This document shows positions 25,373 to 36,499 of a DNA stretch of 64,000 nucleotides, one piece after another (position 1 is the stretch's first letter; each line of letters begins with the position of its first letter). The translations under genes and the position numbers were made by a program. The stretch covers positions 310,001 through 374,000 of the forward strand of contig CAWIFR010000001.1 in the NCBI GenBank assembly GCA_963835465.1, read 5' to 3'. This DNA comes from Bog-756 sp963835465 (GTDB taxonomy: Bacteria; Actinomycetota; Acidimicrobiia; Acidimicrobiales; RAAP-2). The notes under the pieces were generated by a model that was not told the DNA's origin, made no database searches, and worked only from the letters and a program-made list of their open reading frames with translations.

Positions 25373-26028
25373 TCACTCCGGCCGGACCGCCCCGTGGCCG
25401 TCTCCTGGAGCTCGCCCCAGGGGATCGCCCCCTGGCGCAGGCACCGGATCGCCCGGCCCGCGGCACTCCACCACCGTGGAGGGGGTGCCGTCGCAGCGCC
25501 CGCCGTCGAGGATCACGGCCAGCCCGTCGCTCACCGGCGAAGACCTCGGCCACCTCCTCGCCCGGGTGGCCGGCGGGCCGCCGTGCCGGTTGGCGCTGGT
25601 CACGGCCATCGGCCCCAGCTCGCGGCACAGCGCCTGGACCACCGGATGGTCCGGCCACCGCACCCCGACCGTCCGCCGGGCCGAGGGCGGCCCTCCGAGG
25701 TCGGCGGTGAAGCTCCGCCGGCGCGGGACGACCAAGGTGAGTGGGCCGGGCCAGTACCGGTCGGCCAGGTGCTCGGCTGCGCCGTCGAGCGGGCCGGCCA
25801 CCAGCCGAGACCTGCTCCCGGCCGGCCACCAGCACCGGGAGGGCCACGTCCGACGGCCGCTCCTTGAGGGCGAAGAGCCGTGCCACCGCCTGCGGGCTGC
25901 GACGGGTCGGCGGCCAGCCCGTAGACGGTGTCGGTGGGTATGGCCACCACGGCACCCGCCCGGAGGGCCTCGGCCGCCAGGGCCAGCGACTCGGGATCGG
26001 CGACCAGCGGTTCCGGCCCGACCGTCAC
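25373..26028 (-). CDS. tsaC: threonylcarbamoyl-AMP synthase, Sua5/YrdC type (frame breaks)
   Basis: Makes threonylcarbamoyl-adenylate for the t6A tRNA modification. Seen: VVAIPTDTVYGLAADPS, ALKERPSDVALPVLV, HLADRYWPGPLTLVVPRR, TVGVRWPDHPVVQALCRELG, MAVTSANRHGGPPA, and ILDGGRCDGTPSTVVECRG. About 218 residues across at least three frame segments (changes near 25905, 25805 and 25545). The start GTG 26028 overlaps the prmC stop (GTGA). The order prfA-prmC-sua5 is the usual one. Confidence 0.88.
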
Positions 26029-26913
26029 CGCCGGGCCACCACCATGCGGATCCTCCCGGCCAGGTCCGCGCTCGGTGCGGCTCCGGAGAACCCGGCCCGG
26101 CGGGCCACCTCGACGGCGGCGTCCGCCTGGGACGGGTCGATCTCCACCACCAGCACGCCCGACGGGCCGCAACCACCGGGACGCGCCGGCGATCACGGCC
26201 TCGATGTCGGCCATGCCGCCCACGCCGCGCGAGCCCGTCGCCGCCACCAGGGCCCGGCGCGGGCTCCCAGTCGCGCACGGTGGGATCGAGGCCGGGGAAC
26301 TCGGCCTCGGACACGTAGGGAGGGTTGGACACCACCAGGTCGACCGTCCCGGCCAGCTCCGGGGGCAGGGCGTCGAACCACCGGCCCTCCGACAGCCGGA
26401 CCCGCCCGGCCGCCGCCGGGTCCTTGCGGGCCAGCTCGACCGAGGTTCTCCGCCGCCACGGCCAGGGCGTCCGCGGAGGCGTCGGTGGCCCAGACCACCA
26501 GGCCCGGGGCCCGAGGCGCCCCTCGGTCGGCCAGCGACAGGGCGATGGCACCCGATCCCGTCCCGAGGTCAACGCAGACCGGACCGGGCCCCGACCGGCC
26601 GAGCCGGGGGACCGCCCCGGTCGGAAGAGAGGGCCAGCTCGGCCAGCGCCACCTCCACCAGCTGTTCGGTCTCCGGGCGCGGGATGAGGACCCTCGGATC
26701 CACGACCAGCTCGAGCGACCGGAACGGCCAGCGGCCGAGGACGTACTGGAGGGGCTCGCCCGCCGCCCTCCGGTCGGCCAGCCCCGGGCCCGGCCGGCGT
26801 CCCCGCCGGCGTGCTCGACGATCCAGCGGGCCTCGCGGGCCGAGCCCAGGCGGCGCGGCGATGACCTCCTCGAGCCGGTCGGTCGCCGCGCCGGCGGCGG
26901 GTTCGGCCGTCAT
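26025..26913 (-). CDS. prmC: peptide chain release factor N5-glutamine methyltransferase (frame breaks)
   Basis: Methylates the Gln of the GGQ motif of release factors. Seen: an N-terminal helical domain, GEPLQYVLGRWPFRSLELVV, VLIPRPETEQLVEVAL, the catalytic VVSNPPYVSEAEFPGLDPTV, and a C-terminal end ARRAGFSGAAPSADLAGRIR, MVVARR then stop. The SAM-binding middle is scattered over frames (changes near 26835, 26600, 26450, 26265 and 26170). ATG 26913 is chosen (MTAEPAAGAATDRLEEV). It lies 37 bp downstream of prfA. Confidence 0.85.
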
Positions 26914-26950
26914 CCCTCGTCGAGCGCCGGGATGCCGGCGCACCACGGCC

Positions 26951-28025
<1,075 letters not shown>

Positions 28026-28153
28026 CGGGCCAGGGTAGCGCCAACGTTGCGGACGCCTCCTCGCGGCGCACCGCGGCTCTGGGGATTGCCGTCACGACCG
28101 GCTCGGTCACCGGCCGTCGACGGCCGAGACGGCCCGGCGGCCACGTCGACCGC

Positions 28154-28387
28154 TCAGGAGGCGGGCGGCGCCTTCTTCTTGCGGGAGCCGGTCTTGGCGT
28201 AGCGACGCTGGAAGCGCTCCACCCGACCACCGGAGTCCACCAGCTTCTGCTTGCCGGTGAAGAACGGGTGGCACTCGTTGCACAGCTCGAGGTGGATCTC
28301 CGGCTTGGTCGACCGGGTGGTGAAGGTGTTGCCGCACGAACAGCGCACCGAGGCTTCGACGTAGGAGGGATGGATGTCAGTCTTCAT
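28154..28387 (-). CDS. rpmE: 50S ribosomal protein L31, zinc-binding type
   Basis: Ribosomal large-subunit protein of 77 residues. Seen: MKTDIHPSYVEASVRCSCGN, HLELCNECHPFFTGKQKLVD and GGRVERFQRRY. Cys residues in RCSC and LCNEC form the zinc site, so this is the C+ form used under zinc sufficiency. A basic tail follows (GSRKKKAPPAS). ATG 28387 has AGGAGA 6 bases upstream. It lies between rho and prfA, the canonical order. Confidence 0.95.
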   Translation of the reverse strand: MKTDIHPSYVEASVRCSCGNTFTTRSTKPEIHLELCNECHPFFTGKQKLVDSGGRVERFQRRYAKTGSRKKKAPPAS

Positions 28388-28500
28388 GGGATTCTCCTGT
28401 GATGGCGGCGCGGCGACCTCGAACGAGACCGCCCACGCAGCGCTCCGAGTGTAACGGAACCCGGACCGCGGTTATTCCGCGGCCGGACCGGGGTCGGGGG

Positions 28501-30472
28501 TCAGGTGGCCGGTCCCTTGGCGATCTCGGCCAGGAACTCCTCGTTGCTCTTGGTGGTGCGGATCTTGTCCATGAGCAGCTCGAGGCCGGCCGCCGCGCTC
28601 CCCTCGTTGGCGAGGGCGTTCAGCACCCGGCGGAGCTTCCACACCTGCTGGAGCTCGGAGCGGTCGAAGAGCAGCTCCTCGTGACGGGTGGAGCTGGCGT
28701 TGACGTCGATCGACGGGTAGAGCCGGCGCTCGGCCAGCCGGCGATCGAGCCGGAGCTCCATGTTGCCGGTGCCCTTGAACTCCTCGAAGATCACCTCGTC
28801 CATCTTCGAGCCGGTCTCCACCAGAGCGGTGGCCAGAATGGTCAGCGAGCCGCCCTCCTCGATGTTCCGGGCCGCGCCGAAGAACTTCTTCGGCGGGTAG
28901 AGGGCGCCGGAGTCGACACCGCCGGACATGATCCGGCCGGTGGCCGGCTGGGCCAGGTTGTAGGCCCGGGCCAGTCGGGTGATCCCGTCGAGGATGATGA
29001 CCACGTCGCGGCCCGCCTCGACCAGGCGCTTGGCCCGCTCGATGGCCAGCTCGGCCACCGCGGTGTGCTCCTCGGCCGGACGGTCGAAGGTGGAGGCGAC
29101 CACTTCGCCCCGGACCGAGCGGCGCATGTCGGTGACTTCCTCGGGCCGCTCGTCCACCAGCAGCACCATCAGGTGCACGTCGGGGTTGTTGGCCTCGATG
29201 GAGTGGGCGATGTGCTTCATCACCGTGGTCTTGCCGGCCTTCGGCGGCGACACGATGAGGCCACGCTGGCCCTTGCCGATCGGCGACAGGAGGTCGACGA
29301 TCCGGGTCGTCATGTTCTCCTTCTCGCCGGGCATCTCGAGATTGAGCCGCTCGTCGGGGAAGAGCGGCGTCAGGTCCTCGAACCGGGGCCGGTTGCGGGC
29401 CGACCTCGGGATCGAGCGAGGACACCGTGTCGATCTGCAGGAGGGCCGGGAACTTCTCCGTGCTCCCCGCCGGGCGGCAGAAGCCCTCGATGCTGTCGCC
29501 CTTGCGGAGAGCGAAGCGGCGGGCCTGGCTGATCGAGACGTAGACGTCCTTGGTCGAGGGCAGGTAGCCCTCGCACCGGAGGAAGCCATAGCCCTCGTCC
29601 CGCAGATCGAGCAGACCCTTCACCGGGATCAGCTCTCCCTGGTACTGCTGCTCCTGACCACCGGCGCCCTGCAGGTCGCCCTCGCCCGCCGCCCTGGCGG
29701 TCGCGTCCCCGGCGCCGCCGGTTGCTCCGGCGATTGCCCATGTCGTCGTTGCCGCCGCCCTGGTTCCCCTGGTTGTTGCGGTTGCCCTGATTGTTGCGGT
29801 TGTTCTGGTTGTTGCGGTTGTTGCGGTTCGCCCTGGTTGTTCTGATTGTTGCGGTTGCTCTGGTTTCCCTGGCTGACCGCCACCCGGACGATCCCTGCCG
29901 ACCTCCCTCGCCGGTCGGTTGGCCGGCCGTCGGCCCGGCTGCGGCGCCGCGTGGCCGTCCGTCGCCGGCGCTCGGCCGACTCCGATCGGCGTTCCGTTCC
30001 GTTGCTCCCCGAGCCGACGCTCCGAAGTCGTCGTCGAGATCGACGGTCCCACCGGCCTGGTCGGCGTCGTCGGCGGGCCCGAACGACTGCCGGCTGCCGC
30101 CGGCCTCCGGCCGGCGGCCGCCGGCCGCTCGCCGGTCCCGCGGCCGTCCGGCGTCGGACGACGCTCGTCCGGCCGGGGCCATCGGCACCTCCGCGTGCGA
30201 CCGCTCCGACGATCCGCAGGCGCGGACCGGCCGGCCGCCGGCCGTTGGCCGACGCTCCGTTGGACCCGTCCCCGTTGGACCCGCCGAGGTGCGCACCGGC
30301 GGACGGCGCCGTCGTCGACGGAGACGCCGGTGGCCTTCAGGATGCCATCGATCATGTCCGCCTTCTTCGTCCTGGTATTGGTCTTCACAGAGAGTGCCTG
30401 TGCGATGGCGTGGAGCTCATCTCGCTCCTTGCCCTCCAATACCGAGCGCTCGAGCTGCTGTTCGGCAGTCAT
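28501..30472 (-). CDS. rho: transcription termination factor Rho with N/Q/R-rich insertion (frame breaks)
   Basis: Hexameric RNA helicase ending untranslated transcripts. N-terminus MTAEQQLERSVLEGKERDEL and TRTKKADMIDGILKATG (Rho_N). A long disordered Arg/Gly/Asn/Gln-rich region is encoded roughly at 29640-30300. RNA-binding fold GLLDLRDEGYGFLRCEGYLP and DVYVSISQARRFALRKGD. ATPase: SPPKAGKTTVMKHIA, VLLVDERPEEVTDM, ILDGITRLARAYN, and the Q/R loops in GSKMDEVIFEEFKGTGNMEL. ATG 30472 has GAGGAAG just upstream. The frame changes near 29400 and several times in the low-complexity region. About 656 residues, long as in other actinobacterial Rho. thrB, usually between thrC and rho, is absent. Confidence 0.93.
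29735..29880 (-). repeat. Asn/Gln-rich low-complexity tract inside rho
   Basis: Imperfect repetition of a GGTTGTTGCGG-like unit on the plus strand, read on the minus strand as alternating NN, NQ and RNN. Examples are NRNNQNNRNNQGNRNNQ and GNQGGGNDDMGN, followed by RRSNRRRRGRDRQGG. The composition is unlike the Arg/Gly/Pro-rich remainder. Repeat slippage may explain the frame confusion here. Confidence 0.75.
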
Positions 30473-30512
30473 CGGCTTCCTCGTTTCGCATGTCCTCGTT
30501 GGCAGGTGGAGT

Positions 30513-30547
30513 GACTCCCCCTGCCAGGGAATCAGGGGTGGGGAGTC
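30513..30547. promoter_or_regulatory. inverted repeat in the rho 5' region
   Basis: GACTCCCC (30513-30520) and GGGGAGTC (30540-30547), an 8-bp perfect dyad with a 19-base loop, 41 bp upstream of the rho start codon. It could structure the rho mRNA leader (Rho is autoregulated in several bacteria) or act as a terminator after thrC; no U-tract is present. Nothing else is seen in 30473-30759. Confidence 0.4.
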
Positions 30548-30759
30548 GCGGGTCTCGAGATGCGTCTCTCGCCTGCTTCTCCCCCCGACGCCGGCTACGG
30601 GCTGATCGCGTCCATCAGAAGCGATACAGGGAGTCCCGCCCACAAGCCCGATCGGGCACGTTGTGGAAGCGAAGGTGCACCCAGTGTACAGGCGCGACGG
30701 CCGTACCGGCAACAACCCGTGCCCCGGACCGCGAGCCGACGGCCACGCTCCGTGCCGGC

Positions 30760-31851
30760 TCAGTCCAGACCCAGCTCGTCGCAGCACGGCACCCAGGTCG
30801 GCGTCGACCACCGTCGGAACGGAGATCTGGCTGATGGCGATGTCGGGATCCTTCAGCCCGTGGCCGGTCAGCACGCAGACCACCGTGGCGCCCGGGCCGA
30901 GCCCGTCGGGGAGGCCGACCTTCAGCAGTCCGGCCACCGATGCGGCCGAGGCCGGCTCGCAGAACACCGACTCCTCGGCGGCCAGGAACCGGTAGGCGGC
31001 CAGGATCTCCTCGTCGGTGACCGCGGCGATGCCGCCGCCCGACTCGGATGCCGCCGAGGTGGCGCCGTACCAGCTGGCCGGATTGCCGATCCGGATGGCC
31101 GTGGCCACCGTCTCGGGGTGCTCGATGGGATGGCCCTCGACGATGGGTGCGGCGCCGGCGGCCTGGAAGCCCAGCATCCGGGGCAGCCGGGTCGACCGCC
31201 CGGCCTCCTTGAACTCGAGGTAGCCCTTCCAGTAGGCGGTGATGTTGCCGGCGTTGCCCACCGGGATGCAGTGCACGTCGGGCGCGTCGCCCAGTTCGTC
31301 GACGATCTCGAAGGCCCCGGACTTCTGGCCCTCGATGCGGTAGGGGTTGACCGAGTTGACCACCGTCACCGGCGCTCGTTCGCCGAGCTCTCGACGATGG
31401 CCAGGGACTGGTCGAAGTTGCCCGCGGACCTGGAGCACCCGGGCGCCGTGGATCAGGGCCTGGGCCAGCTTCCCGAGGGCGATGTGCCCCTCGGGGATGA
31501 GCACCGCGCAGGTCAGGCCGGCCCGGGCCGCGAAGGCGGCCGCCGAAGCCGACGTGTTGCCGGTCGATGCGCAGACCACTGCCTTGGCCCCCTCCTCGGC
31601 GGCCTTGGAGATGGCGACGGTCATGCCGCGGTCCTTGAACGATCCGGTCGGATTGGCCCCCTCCACCTTCAGCAGCACCCGGGCTCCGACCCGCTTCGAA
31701 AGGCGCGGCGCCGTGAGTAACGGTGTGCCGCCCTCCAGCAGCGTCACCACCGGGGTGGCCTCCGACACGGGCAGGTAGTCGCGGTACTCCTCGATGACCC
31801 CACGCCAGCCGGGGCGGTTGCCGGCGACCGGTCGTCCGGTCGGCTGGTCAT
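30760..31851 (-). CDS. thrC: threonine synthase (frame breaks near the ends)
   Basis: PLP enzyme converting O-phosphohomoserine to threonine. Seen: EEYRDYLPVSEATPVVTLLE, GANPTGSFKDRGMTVAISKA with the PLP Lys, STGNTSASAAAFAARAGL, NSVNPYRIEGQKSGAFEIVD, IPVGNAGNITAYWKGYLEF, and EESVFCEPASAASVAGLLKV. ATG 31851 overlaps the hom stop (ATGA); a frame change soon after is needed to reach EEYRDYL. One more is needed near the end to give VLRDELGLD and stop at 30760. A small disturbance near 31420 (RGQLRPVPGHRRELGER in place of the usual NFDQSLAIVREL-type sequence) also looks like a pair of indels. About 363 residues. Confidence 0.92.
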
Positions 31852-33159
31852 TCTGCGTCCCCGACGATCCGCATGACCCCACCGATCTGCTCGACGGTGT
31901 CCAACTCGGCCAACTCGGCCAACGTGTCCCGAATATCCCCCTCCCGGGCCAGGTGGGTCACGAAGAGGAGCCGGGCCTCGCCGGCGTAGCCCTCCTGCTC
32001 CATGGAGCGGATGGAGACGTCATGGTCGCCGAAGATGGTGGTCACCGCGGCCAGGACACCCGGCCGATCGGTCACGTCGAGGCTGATGTAGCACTGCGTC
32101 CGCAGCTCGGACTCGGGGAGCAGGCGGGCCGGGCGGCGCTCGGGAGTGGGCGCTGTCGTGCCCGCCGATCGGTTGCGGACCGCGTCGATCAGATCGCCGA
32201 CCACCGCGCTGGCGGTCGGGAGGCCTCCGGCACCCTGGCCGTAGAGCATCAGCTCACCGGCCGCCTCCCCTTCGATGAACACGGCGTTGAAGGCATCCCT
32301 GACCCCGGCCAGCGGATGGGACTTGGGCACCAAGGCGGGATGGACCCGCACGGACAACGCGTCCTCACCCGTGCGTTCCACGATGGCCAGGAGCTTGACG
32401 GCGTAACCGAGCCGTTCGGCGAACTCGACGTCGACCGCCCGGACGGCGGTGATCCCCTCCCGCATGACCTCGGCACCGCCCACGTCGTAGCCGAAGGCCA
32501 CGCCGGCCAGGATGGCCGCCTTGGCGGCGGCGTCGTACCCCTCGACATCGGCGGTGGGATCCCGTTCGGCAAGGCCCAACGCCTGGGCCTCGGCCAGTAC
32601 GTCGGCGTAGTCGGCGCCCTGCTCACTCATCTTGGTCAGGATGAAGTTGGTGGTGCCGTTGACGATGCCCATGACGCGGTGGATCCGCTCACCGGTCAGT
32701 GACTCCCGTAGGGCGCGGACGAGCGGAATGGCGCCGGCCACGGCGGCCTCATAGAGCAGGTCGACTCCCTGCTCGTTGGCCAGCGCTCGCAGCTCCACAC
32801 CCTCAGGAGAGGCCAGCAGGGCCTTGTTCGCCGTGATCACCGGCTTGCCGGACTCCAGCGCCGTGCGCACCAGCGCCCCCGTGGGTGTCACGCCCCCGAT
32901 GAGTTCGACCACCACATCGATGGACGGATCCGAGACCAGGCTCGCCGGGTCCGCGGTGAGAAGGTCCAAGGGAATGTGTGCGGCCCGGGGCCGGCCGAGG
33001 TCGTGCACGGCGATGCCGGCCACCTCCAGTCGGGCGCCACTCTGGACGGCCAATGCTGCGGCCGCGGTCCTGGAGGATCCCCACCAAGGCCGAACCCACG
33101 TTCCCGCAGCCGAGCACGGCGATGCGAACCGGGCGATCGGAAGGGGGGGGCGAGGTCAC
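31848..33159 (-). CDS. hom: homoserine dehydrogenase with ACT domain (one frame break)
   Basis: NAD(P)H-dependent reduction of aspartate semialdehyde to homoserine. Seen: VRIAVLGCGNVGSALVGIL (Rossmann), VVELIGGVTPTGALVRTALE, VITANKALLA, YEAAVAGAIPLVRALRESLT, the signature MGIVNGTTNFILTKM, EGYDAAAKAAILAGVAFG with the catalytic region, and a C-terminal ACT domain (YISLDVTDRPGVLAAVTTIF) for Thr feedback. About 437 residues. The frame changes near 33065. Coupled to thrC by ATGA. Confidence 0.94.
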
Positions 33160-33207
33160 CCGGTCACGCTACCGCCTGGCCGACAGCGACCTCGGCGACG
33201 CCGTCGA

Positions 33208-34603
33208 TCAGCCGTCCAAACGGACGAGGTCGTCGAAGGTCTCTCGCCGGACGGCCACCCTGGCTTCGCCGTTGGCCACGAAGACCACCGCCGGACGGGG
33301 AACCTTGTTGTAGTTGGACGCCATCGAGTGTCCGTAGGCGCCGGTCACCGGGGTGGCCAGGATGTCCCCGACGACGGTGTCGGCGGGGACGAACCCCTCC
33401 GACACCACTACGTCCCCCGACTCGCAGTGCTTGCCCACCACGCGGACGGCCATGGGCCGCTCGGCTCCGGCCTCGCCGGGGTAGGAACGCCTCGTACCCA
33501 CTCCCGTAGAGCACGGGGCGGGGGTTGTCGCTCATGCCGCCGTCGACCGAGACGTACGTCCGGTGTCCCGGCACGTCCTTCACCGTGCCCACCCGGTACA
33601 GGGTGATGCCGGCCGCAGCCACGATGGAGCGCCCCGGCTCCGCGGTGACTCGGACGCTGTCGGGAATTCCTGCCTTCCGGCAGGCCTGCCGGACCGACGC
33701 GGCCCACTGGGCCATGGGCGGCGCCTCTTCCCCGTTGACGTACGCCACGCCGAGGCCACCGCCGACGACCAGTTCGGGCAGGCCCAGCGGAGCGAAGAAT
33801 GCGGCCAAGACCTCGATGGCCCGCACGAAAGGGGTCAGGGCGAATACCTGGCTCCCGAGGTGGGCGTGGATCCCCACGAACTCGACCAATCCCCGCTCAT
33901 CGAGCTCGGATAGCCGCTGGACGGCGCGAGCAGCTGCCCCCGACGAGAGTCCGAACCCGAACTTCGAGTCATCCTGTCCGGTACGCACGAACTCATGGGT
34001 GTGCACCTCCACGCCGGGAGTGACCCGGGCCAACACCTTGGGTCGGGGGGGCGACGGCACTCCGCCATGGGGATCCACCGGGGTCGGGGCCTCGGGAATC
34101 AGTCGCTCCAGGCGGTCGATCTCGTCGAAGGAGTCCACCACGATGCGGCCCACACCCACGGCCAGGGCGGCCGCCAGTTCCTCGTCTGACTTGTTGCTGC
34201 CGTGGAGCACCAGCCGGTCGGCCGGAACGCCAGCCGTCAGGGCCACGTGGAGCTCGCCTCCCGTGGACACGTCGAGGCACATGCCCTCTTCGTGGGCCAG
34301 TCGGGCCATGGACACACACAGGAAGGCCTTGGTGGCGTAGGCCACCCCATCGCCCCACGCCTCCACCGCCTCGCGGCAGCTGGCCCGAAGGTGCGCCTCG
34401 TCGTACACGAACAGAGGCGTGCCGAACTGCTCAGCCAACCCGGCCAGGTCGCAACCCCCGACCTGCAATCGGCCGGCCGGGTCCGTCGCCGCCGTCATGG
34501 GGAGGAGGTGGGGGGCCACCGGAGCGGATGGGTCGGCCACCGGGACCGACGGTCCCGCAACGGCAGTCGACGCCCCGTCCTCGGCTGCGCCCGCCCCGAT
34601 CAC
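33208..34603 (-). CDS. lysA: diaminopimelate decarboxylase (one frame break)
   Basis: PLP fold-type III enzyme, last step of lysine synthesis from meso-DAP. Seen: FGTPLFVYDEAHLRASCREA, AYATKAFLCVSMARL with the PLP Lys, DVSTGGELHVAL, HGSNKSDEEL, SKFGFGL, FVGIHAHLGSQVFALTPF, ELVVGGGLGVAYV, VTAEPGRSIVAAAG, YVSVDGGMSDNPRPVLYGS, then after a frame change near 33490 VVGKHCESGDVVVSEGFVP and GAYGHSMASNYNKVPRPAVV. GTG 34603 overlaps the argS stop (GTGA). This adds an ~35-residue tail before the usual start at ATG 34498, so either is possible. Confidence 0.94.
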
Positions 34604-36240
34604 ATCGCCTCCGGCGCGGCCACCCCGAGCAGCCCGAGGCCGATGGCCAAGCCGATGCGGGACGCCTCGACCAACCACAGGCGGGCCTGGGTCAGTCCGG
34701 GATCGACGTCGTCGGCCAGGATGGGGCAGTCGTGGTAGAAGCCGTGGAAGCAGCCGGCCAGTCGACGCACCCAGGTGGTGACCTTGCTCGGAGCCCGGTC
34801 GGCGGCGGCGTCAGCCACCACCTCGGGTAGCTCCTCCAGGCACCGGATCAGCTCCAGCTCCCGAGGATGGTCCAGGAGCGAGAGGTCGACCCCGTCGAGC
34901 GGGGACCGAACCACTCCCCGCTCCGCGGCCTTCCGACTCACCCCGCCGATCCGGGCACTGGCCATCTGGACGTAGAACACCGGGTTCTCCACCGACTGCT
35001 CCCGCACCGAGGCCAGGTCGAAGGTGCTGGCCTGGTCGAGCGAGCTCATCAGGGACAGGATGCGGGTGGCGTCGGGACCGATGTCGGCCACCAGTGAGTC
35101 AAGCGAGATGGCGTTCCCGGCCCGCTTGCCCATCTTGACCGCCTCGTCGCCGTCCATCAGCGACACCATCTGGCCCAGCTTCACCTCGAGGCGTTGAGGA
35201 TCGATGCCCAGCGCCTCGACTCCCGCCCGCAGACTGGCCACCTGGCCGTGGTGGTCGGCACCGAAGACGTCGATGACCCGGTCGAACCCACGCACGAGGA
35301 ACTTGTCACGGTGGTAGGCCAGGTCGCCGGCCAGGTAGGTGGCGTCCCCGTTGGACTTGCGCAGCACCCGGTCCCGACTGTCACCCAGCTCGGTCGCCCG
35401 GAACCAGGTGGCACCGTCCTGCTCGAACACCAGGCCTCGATCGGCCAGCAGGGCGATGGTCTCGTCCACGGCCCCGCTCTCCTCGATGGAGGCCTGGCTG
35501 TACCACTCGTCGAAGACGATGCCCACCGAGGCCAAAGTGGCTCGGATGTGCTCGAGTATCCGCTCAGCCGCCCATCGACCCGCCGCGGTGACCTCGTCCT
35601 CACCCTCGTAGGAGCCGGCCAGCTCGGTGACGTACTCGCCCGAGTAGCCACCTTCGGGCACCTCTCGCCCGGCCCGCCGGGCCAGCAGGCTCTCGCCCAG
35701 GGTGCGGATCTGGCCCCCCGTGTCGTTGACGTAGTACTCGCGGCTGACCTGGTGACCGGCCCGGGTCAGGACCCGGGCCAGGGCGTCGCCGTAGCTGCCC
35801 CACCAGCCGTTGCCCACATGGATCGGACCGGTGGGGTTGGCCGAGATGAACTCGACCTGCACCCGCTCGCCGTGGCCCACGTCCGGCCGGGCGTAGCCCT
35901 CTTCGCCCTGGGCCAGGAGTTCGGCCAGGGCGTCGTGGAGCCAACCGATGTCGAGGGTGAAGTTGATGAAGCCAGGCCCGGCGATCTCGATCCCGGTGGC
36001 GTGGGGAGGCGGGTCGGCCTCGAGGACCGCTACGAGCGCTTCGGCCAGGAGGCGGGGGTTCGTGCCAGCTCGCTTGGCGTTCACCATGGCGACGTTGGTC
36101 GACCAGTCGCCCAATTCCCGCCTAGGAGGCCGCTCGAGTTGCACCGAGCCCGGAGGCACGTCGAGGGACAGGCCGTCACGCTGGGCGACGGTCCGGGCGG
36201 CCCGGCTGATGGCCTCGGCCAGTTGGTCTCGGGTGGACAT
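34600..36240 (-). CDS. argS: arginyl-tRNA synthetase
   Basis: Class I aminoacyl-tRNA synthetase of 546 residues, frame-intact. Seen: an N-terminal Add-1 domain (MSTRDQLAEAISRAARTVA), PGFINFTLDIGWLHDALAEL, the HIGH-type motif SANPTGPIHVGNGWWGSYGD, VFGADHHGQVASLRAGVEAL, the KMSKS-equivalent AVKMGKRAGNAISLDSLV, and a C-terminal DALR anticodon-binding domain. ATG 36240. First gene of argS-lysA-hom-thrC-rho; divergent from an Arg tRNA gene 134 bp away. Confidence 0.97.
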   Translation of the reverse strand: MSTRDQLAEAISRAARTVAQRDGLSLDVPPGSVQLERPPRRELGDWSTNVAMVNAKRAGTNPRLLAEALVAVLEADPPPHATGIEIAGPGFINFTLDIGWLHDALAELLAQGEEGYARPDVGHGERVQVEFISANPTGPIHVGNGWWGSYGDALARVLTRAGHQVSREYYVNDTGGQIRTLGESLLARRAGREVPEGGYSGEYVTELAGSYEGEDEVTAAGRWAAERILEHIRATLASVGIVFDEWYSQASIEESGAVDETIALLADRGLVFEQDGATWFRATELGDSRDRVLRKSNGDATYLAGDLAYHRDKFLVRGFDRVIDVFGADHHGQVASLRAGVEALGIDPQRLEVKLGQMVSLMDGDEAVKMGKRAGNAISLDSLVADIGPDATRILSLMSSLDQASTFDLASVREQSVENPVFYVQMASARIGGVSRKAAERGVVRSPLDGVDLSLLDHPRELELIRCLEELPEVVADAAADRAPSKVTTWVRRLAGCFHGFYHDCPILADDVDPGLTQARLWLVEASRIGLAIGLGLLGVAAPEAM

Positions 36241-36374
36241 GATCCTGCGAGGATACGTCGTCAGGCGTGGACCCCCGTGAGGCCCCGGGGTGAGCCACCC
36301 CGCGGTGGCACTACAGTTGGCTCCCGGTCGGGAGAACCTCCGGATCGCAGCGGGCGGGTCTGTGCCCGCCAGAC

Positions 36375-36446
36375 GCCCCCGTAGCTCAGCGGATAGAGCA
36401 CCGGCCTCCGGAGCCGGTGGCGCAGGTTCGAGTCCTGCCGGGGGCA
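36375..36446 (+). tRNA. tRNA-Arg (anticodon CCG)
   Basis: Complete 72-nt cloverleaf by hand folding: acceptor GCCCCCG/CGGGGGC (36375-36381 with 36439-36445), D stem GCTC/GAGC, anticodon stem CCGGC/GCCGG with loop CTCCGGA, variable region of 4, T stem GCAGG/CCTGC with loop TTCGAGT, and discriminator A at 36446. The anticodon CCG at 36408-36410 reads CGG (Arg). The 3' CCA is not encoded. Confidence 0.95.
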
Positions 36447-36499
36447 CAAAAGAAATTGATCCCTGGACCGCGGAAGCCCCGATGCAGCGCTCCGCCGGC

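Noticed and set aside
29600..30530. Long plus-strand ORFs opposite the rho low-complexity region
   Set aside because: They are Arg/Pro-rich complements of the GC-rich repeats with no motif; the minus strand carries the Rho domains.
28472..31882. One continuous 1,136-residue thrC-rho fusion protein
   Set aside because: The open frame results from indels: thrC has its natural end (DELGLD, stop at 30760) one frame away, and rho has its own start and ribosome-binding site at 30472.
36281..36372. GGGCGGG...CCCGCC hairpin before tRNA-Arg as a T-box or riboswitch
   Set aside because: It is too short, and no T-box specifier or antiterminator elements are visible; it is likely incidental in GC-rich DNA.
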